A program made the translations under genes and the position numbers. The notes under the pieces are model-generated. The model was not told the DNA's origin and did no database searches. It saw nothing but the letters and a program-made list of their open reading frames with translations. Shown here in pieces: positions 6,597-9,723 of a stretch of 9,723 nt of DNA (positions within the stretch are counted from its first letter, which is position 1; each line of letters starts with the position of its first letter). The stretch comes from UBA6522 sp036231525 (GTDB lineage: Bacteria; Pseudomonadota; Gammaproteobacteria; Steroidobacterales; Rariloculaceae), in assembly GCA_036231525.1 (NCBI GenBank), contig JAZAGZ010000104.1, forward strand, positions 1-9,723. Reading direction: 5' to 3'.

Positions 6597-6618
6597 CGCT
6601 GGACTGTTGCTGCCAGCG
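6597..6618 (+). promoter_or_regulatory. Hairpin upstream of the phosphatase-like gene's ribosome site
   Basis: CGCTGG and CCAGCG (perfect 6 bp) enclose a 10-nt loop. The hairpin ends 8 nt before the GGGGAG ribosome site (6627-6632). It may be leader structure or chance. No convincing sigma-70 promoter is visible in the 204-nt divergent gap around it. Confidence 0.3.
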
Positions 6619-6638
6619 AGATGTATGGGGAGATAATT

Positions 6639-7145
6639 ATGAGAACGAAAGTATTTTTACGTTGGTCAGCAGCCACAGCCTTGGTTGCTTTTTTCTGTGC
6701 TGCGCATGCCCAGGAGGGCATAATTCCGAACCGCGGCGAACCTTTGGAAAACGTGACGACAGGCGGTCAGCCGGATGTGTCATCTCTCGAGTCGCTTGCA
6801 GATTCCGGTTATACAACGGTGATTGATCTTCGACGTCCCCAGGAGGAGAGAGGCATCGATGAGCAAGCAGAAGTTGAAGGGCTTGGCATGTCATACGTTT
6901 CAATACCGATAGATGGAGCTAACGGTGTTACCTATGAGAACGCTGAACTCCTTAATCAAATCTTGGGCCAAGCTCAGGGGCCAGTACTGATTCACTGTGG
7001 CAGCAGCAATCGGGCGGGCGCCCTATTGTCACTGAGCGAGAAACTCAATGGTGCTGATAATGAGACTGCATTATCTGTGGGTCGAGCTGGGGGTTTGACG
7101 CGTCTTGAATCGACGGTTCTGGAGAGATTGGAGAGCGGACCCTAA
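6639..7145 (+). CDS. Exported DUF442-like (beta-lactamase-hydrolase-type) tyrosine/dual-specificity phosphatase fold protein
   Basis: From ATG 6639 the product has 168 residues. GGGGAG lies 6 nt upstream, which fixes this start over the one at 6621. Residues 1-24 form a signal peptide (hydrophobic AATALVAFFCAAHA), so the protein is periplasmic or exported. The mature domain shows TGGQP (41-45), SLESLADSGYTTVIDLR (49-65), YVSIPID (86-92) and the phosphate loop IHCGSSNRAGAL (118-129), with nucleophile Cys120 and Arg125. The spacing is C-x4-R, not the classical C-x5-R, as I remember for the DUF442 branch, where the loop reads HC-SGNR-GAL-like. A phosphatase or related cysteine-based activity is likely; the substrate is unknown. 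It is monocistronic, diverging from the Tct operon and converging on the hydroxylase gene. Confidence 0.88.
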   Translation: MRTKVFLRWSAATALVAFFCAAHAQEGIIPNRGEPLENVTTGGQPDVSSLESLADSGYTTVIDLRRPQEERGIDEQAEVEGLGMSYVSIPIDGANGVTYENAELLNQILGQAQGPVLIHCGSSNRAGALLSLSEKLNGADNETALSVGRAGGLTRLESTVLERLESGP

Positions 7146-7171
7146 AGCAGGTGGAGTGGAAACCATCCTCT

Positions 7172-7205
7172 GGGGCGCGGTCATTCTGGCAGCCCCTTAG
7201 GTTTT
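7172..7205 (+). terminator. Weak candidate terminator after the phosphatase-like gene
   Basis: GGGGC (7172-7176) can pair with GCCCC (7192-7196) across a 15-nt loop, followed by TTAGGTTTT. The stem is short and the T-run is broken, so termination here is uncertain. It fits the convergent gap between two genes. Confidence 0.3.
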
Positions 7206-7206
7206 A

Positions 7207-8037
7207 TTACAGCTGAGGCGGTGTGCCCTTGGAATCCCTTCGAAAGGGGCTTGTTAATAGCCAGAGGGCCTGCCAGCTGTTGGACCCGCGATTGTCTTTG
7301 AGCCCTAATGTCATCGTTTCATGAGGCTCTTTAGGTGAGCCGCGAAAGGTCCCGAGTAATAGATCCCAGATAGGGAAAACAGGTCCATAGTTAGAGTCTG
7401 TCTCAAGCCGCCAGCTCGAATGATGAATTCGGTGCAGATCTGGTGTCACGATGATGTATTTGAGTATGCTGTCAATCGACGTAGGGAAGCGAACGTTAGA
7501 GTGTGAAAACACTACCACGACCGCATCGAATACTTCATATAGCATCAGTGCCCACGGCGTTAAACCAAATACCACAACCAGCGGAATTCCAATCAGTAAG
7601 TTCAAGATGAACTCAACGGGATGCACCCTTAGGGTGGTAGAGACATCCAGTTCTGTATCAAGATGATGAATACGATGGAAGCGCCACAGGAAAGGTACCT
7701 TATGATTGAGAATGTGTGTTCCCCAGGCGATGAATCCACGCAGGAAGAGAGTAGCGAGCACACTGATTTCTAGAGGGAGGCTTCGGAGATTCAATAAGCC
7801 CCACGGGTGAGCTTCTGCCCAGAAAGCTGCCGCTACGAAGGAGACTGGCAGGCTGGCGAACAGTGCCACATTCACGATGGTTAGACGCAGATTGCCTCCC
7901 CAACGTGCAAGGCTGTTTGGGGATCTAGCCCGGCGCGAAATCAGACGCTCAAGGAGCGCTAAGGCAATAAAAAATACAATAAAAACAGCAAGCTGTAGAT
8001 TATCACCATATTGCTGGATCCATTCTGGAAAATTCAT
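7207..8037 (-). CDS. Fatty acid hydroxylase / sterol desaturase family membrane di-iron enzyme
   Basis: This 276-residue protein has four or more membrane segments (about 14-30, 52-72, 90-107 and 145-178). It carries the histidine clusters that bind the di-iron centre of the family: HILNH (108-112), HRIHH (121-125), His139 in RVHPVE, His179 in FSHSN, and LHRIHH (201-206). The fold should sit in the inner membrane and use O2 to hydroxylate or desaturate a lipid-like substrate; the actual lipid is not predictable. No clear ribosome site is seen, and a small hairpin lies 3 nt before the ATG. It follows the mechanosensitive channel gene on the same strand with a 64-nt gap, so shared transcription is possible but there is no evidence of shared function. 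Confidence 0.95.
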   Translation of the reverse strand: MNFPEWIQQYGDNLQLAVFIVFFIALALLERLISRRARSPNSLARWGGNLRLTIVNVALFASLPVSFVAAAFWAEAHPWGLLNLRSLPLEISVLATLFLRGFIAWGTHILNHKVPFLWRFHRIHHLDTELDVSTTLRVHPVEFILNLLIGIPLVVVFGLTPWALMLYEVFDAVVVVFSHSNVRFPTSIDSILKYIIVTPDLHRIHHSSWRLETDSNYGPVFPIWDLLLGTFRGSPKEPHETMTLGLKDNRGSNSWQALWLLTSPFRRDSKGTPPQL

Positions 8038-8040
8038 GTC

Positions 8041-8054
8041 GGCTACCGTTAGCC
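8041..8054 (-). promoter_or_regulatory. Small hairpin abutting the hydroxylase start codon
   Basis: On the minus strand GGCTA, loop ACGG, TAGCC forms a perfect 5-bp hairpin ending 3 nt before the ATG at 8037, covering the place where a ribosome site would be expected. It could lower or regulate translation; it could also be chance. Confidence 0.25.
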
Positions 8055-8101
8055 CTAAATGCCATACTTACACATTAGATTTTAAACAAGCGCGTGGCCG
8101 T

Positions 8102-9346
8102 TCAGGATCTGGTGCGGAGCGCCTGCACATCACTGCTGCTGGGTTCCTGGAAGATTCTCAGTCCGAACTCTCCGCATTGGGCTAGGATATGGTCAAAAAC
8201 ATCTGCCTGTACCTCCTCGTAGGCATTCCAGTCCGTAATATTGGTGAAGCAGTAGATCTCGATAGGGATCCCTGTTTGCCCAGGTTGGAGCTGGCGAACC
8301 AGAAGCGTCATGCTACGGTGGATTTTCGGATGATTTCTGAGGTAGTTCCAGATATATGCTCTGAAGGTACCTAAATTAGTCAGACGCCGAAGGTTAACGT
8401 TGGCGCTGCCCGTTTTTTCCAGTTCAGTATTATATTCGGCGAGCTCCTTTCTTTTACCTTCCACGTACTCGTGGAGCAATGTGAATTCTTTGAACCGTTG
8501 CACTTCCTCGTCTGTCAGGAAACGGACTGAGCTTAAATCGATATTGATGGAGCGTTTTATGCGTCGTCCACCAGACTCGGACATACCACGCCAATTTTTG
8601 TAGGACTCACTTATCAGACGATGAGTGGGGATCGTCGTGATGGTCTTATCCCAGTTCTGAACCGTTACAGTGTGTAATGCTACGTCGATGACGTCGCCAT
8701 CTGCGTTGTATTGGGGCATTTCAATCCAGTCGCCGACTCTAACCATATTGAGGCTGGTAAGTTGGACGCTTGCTACCAGAGACATGATGGTGTCTTTGAA
8801 AATGAGCAAAATAATTGCTGTCATAGCTCCCAGACCGGTCAACAGTACGACTGGGGACCTATTCAAGAGAGCCGCTACGATAATGACGGCGCCGAGAACG
8901 TAGACAATAATTTTTGTTACCTGAACAAAGCCCTTGATAGGCCTTTCTTTAGCGATTGGATAAGTTGCGTAGATGGCGTTAGTTGCGGTCAGCAACGCGC
9001 CAATACTGAGAGTCACCATCAGGACGAGGTAAGCTAGCGCGAAATTTCTTATAAGCGCTGTGACGGTATCGTCGAGTTCTGGGACCCATTCAACGCCAAA
9101 ATAGATAATGAGAGCTGGTACCGTCCGAGCAAGTCTTCCGAAAACGTTATGCTGGAACAGAGCGTCGTCCCATTGATGGGTAGTGCGCTGTGTTAATCCC
9201 AGCACGAATCTGATGAGTTGTCTTTTAACGACTAAATCCGCTGCGACACCTATGGTGCACAGAGCCACAAGTCCACCTAGGGTGCGTGCAAGCACCGGAA
9301 GCTCAATCCACCAGATAGAAAAACCTTCAAGTATGGTATTCAACAC
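8102..9346 (-). CDS. ybdG: MscS-family mechanosensitive channel, YbdG-like
   Basis: The frame encodes a small-conductance mechanosensitive channel of the YbdG type, about 414 residues from GTG 9346, close to the 415 or so of E. coli YbdG. N-terminal membrane helices are followed by the pore-lining helix with GLGAM (about 171-175) and LIFKD (about 181-185), then the beta domain VGDWIEMP and NWDKTITTIPTHRL, the KNWRGMSESGGRRIKR block, and LRRLTNLGTFRAY, RNHP and TLLVRQL, all typical of YbdG. These channels sit in the inner membrane and release solutes on hypo-osmotic shock. The start is uncertain: the frame is open to 9589, but residues before about 9352 look non-coding and overlap the divergent gene; GTG 9352 and TTG 9376 are alternatives. 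Confidence 0.93.
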   Translation of the reverse strand: MLNTILEGFSIWWIELPVLARTLGGLVALCTIGVAADLVVKRQLIRFVLGLTQRTTHQWDDALFQHNVFGRLARTVPALIIYFGVEWVPELDDTVTALIRNFALAYLVLMVTLSIGALLTATNAIYATYPIAKERPIKGFVQVTKIIVYVLGAVIIVAALLNRSPVVLLTGLGAMTAIILLIFKDTIMSLVASVQLTSLNMVRVGDWIEMPQYNADGDVIDVALHTVTVQNWDKTITTIPTHRLISESYKNWRGMSESGGRRIKRSINIDLSSVRFLTDEEVQRFKEFTLLHEYVEGKRKELAEYNTELEKTGSANVNLRRLTNLGTFRAYIWNYLRNHPKIHRSMTLLVRQLQPGQTGIPIEIYCFTNITDWNAYEEVQADVFDHILAQCGEFGLRIFQEPSSSDVQALRTRS

Positions 9347-9494
9347 CAACACAGCCCCACTAAGAGTGTGTAGCAAGTGTAGCCGGGCTGAGTGGGGACT
9401 ACGAGGGGTAGGGTGATTACGGACGGTAGGACACTGTCGAAAATTTTTGGGGGTACAATAAACCCGGAAAGACCACGTGTTTGGGGGGTGAGTC

Positions 9495-9723
9495 ATGAGA
9501 GCGATTATTGTTTTACTGGTAGTTCTGATGGTTACTCCCTTTGCATCGGCCCACCACTCCGCCACAGCGTTCTTTGACCGTACAACCATGGCTGAGGTTG
9601 AGGGGACGGTTACCGATATTTTCTGGAGAAATCCTCATGTATTTTTGACGCTAGAAGTCGTCGGAGAAGATGGGGTGATCGAAAACTGGGAACTTGAAGC
9701 TGGTACTACAAACACTCTTATGC
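9495..9723 (+). CDS. DUF6152-type secreted protein (3' end outside window)
   Basis: ATG 9495 opens a frame that runs 76 codons to the right edge, so the gene is cut. Residues 1-19 form a signal peptide (IIVLLVVLMVTPFASA). The mature start AHHSATAFFD, followed by EVEGTVTDIFWRNPHVFL and NWELEAGT, matches the family I know as DUF6152, small exported proteins of unknown function with a conserved HHS start and a beta-rich domain with W-NPH. A G-rich ribosome site (GGGGGGTGA) lies a few bases before the ATG. TACAAT at 9454-9459 could be a -10 box, but no good -35 box is visible. It diverges from the channel gene, and genes downstream are outside the window. Confidence 0.88.
   Translation, partial: MRAIIVLLVVLMVTPFASAHHSATAFFDRTTMAEVEGTVTDIFWRNPHVFLTLEVVGEDGVIENWELEAGTTNTLM

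Noticed and set aside
1..9723. Mobile element, phage, toxin-antitoxin, defence or CRISPR content
   Set aside because: No transposase, integrase, repeat array, long inverted repeat or abrupt composition shift is visible; all sizeable genes belong to ordinary transport, envelope or stress families.

Overview
The window looks like chromosomal DNA of a free-living Gram-negative bacterium, most likely a proteobacterium. The evidence is several Sec-type signal peptides, a YbdG-type mechanosensitive channel close to the enterobacterial form, and a periplasmic-binding-protein-dependent TctCBA transporter. A marine or aquatic gammaproteobacterium is my best guess, but the sequence does not prove it. 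Base composition is moderate and even, coding density is high, and I see no transposase, integrase, CRISPR array, rRNA or tRNA.

Left part (1-1088, minus strand): a two-gene operon. The first gene encodes an exported thioredoxin-fold redoxin whose reading frame is interrupted by one TGA (813-815). The TGA sits exactly where the first cysteine of the CxxC active site should be, so the protein reads SADW-U-PFC, and the frame then runs on to a normal stop at 459. A 17-nt hairpin suited to a bacterial SECIS element lies 14 nt downstream of the TGA. This is best read as a selenocysteine-containing redoxin that ordinary gene callers split into two fragments. 18 nt downstream begins a secreted protein of unknown function that runs off the left edge of the window.

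Positions 1321-1978 (plus strand): a small protein with a basic, coiled-coil-like front half and an acidic tail, then a cold-shock protein with a structured leader and a strong Rho-independent terminator.

Positions 2011-6434 (minus strand): a compact five-gene operon in the order GlcG/HbpS-like protein, TctC-type solute-binding protein, TctB, TctA, Gfo/Idh/MocA oxidoreductase. Spacings are short (4 nt, 10 nt, a 10-nt overlap, 31 nt). Together they look like an uptake-plus-oxidation module for a small organic acid, whose identity cannot be read from the sequence.

Positions 6639-7145 (plus strand): an exported member of the DUF442-like dual-specificity phosphatase family. Positions 7207-9346 (minus strand): a fatty acid hydroxylase/sterol desaturase-type membrane di-iron enzyme and, upstream of it, a YbdG-like MscS channel. 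Positions 9495-9723 (plus strand, cut by the window edge): a DUF6152-type secreted protein, divergent from the channel gene.

The standout observation is the redoxin with its in-frame TGA and hairpin. The rest is ordinary envelope, transport and stress biology.
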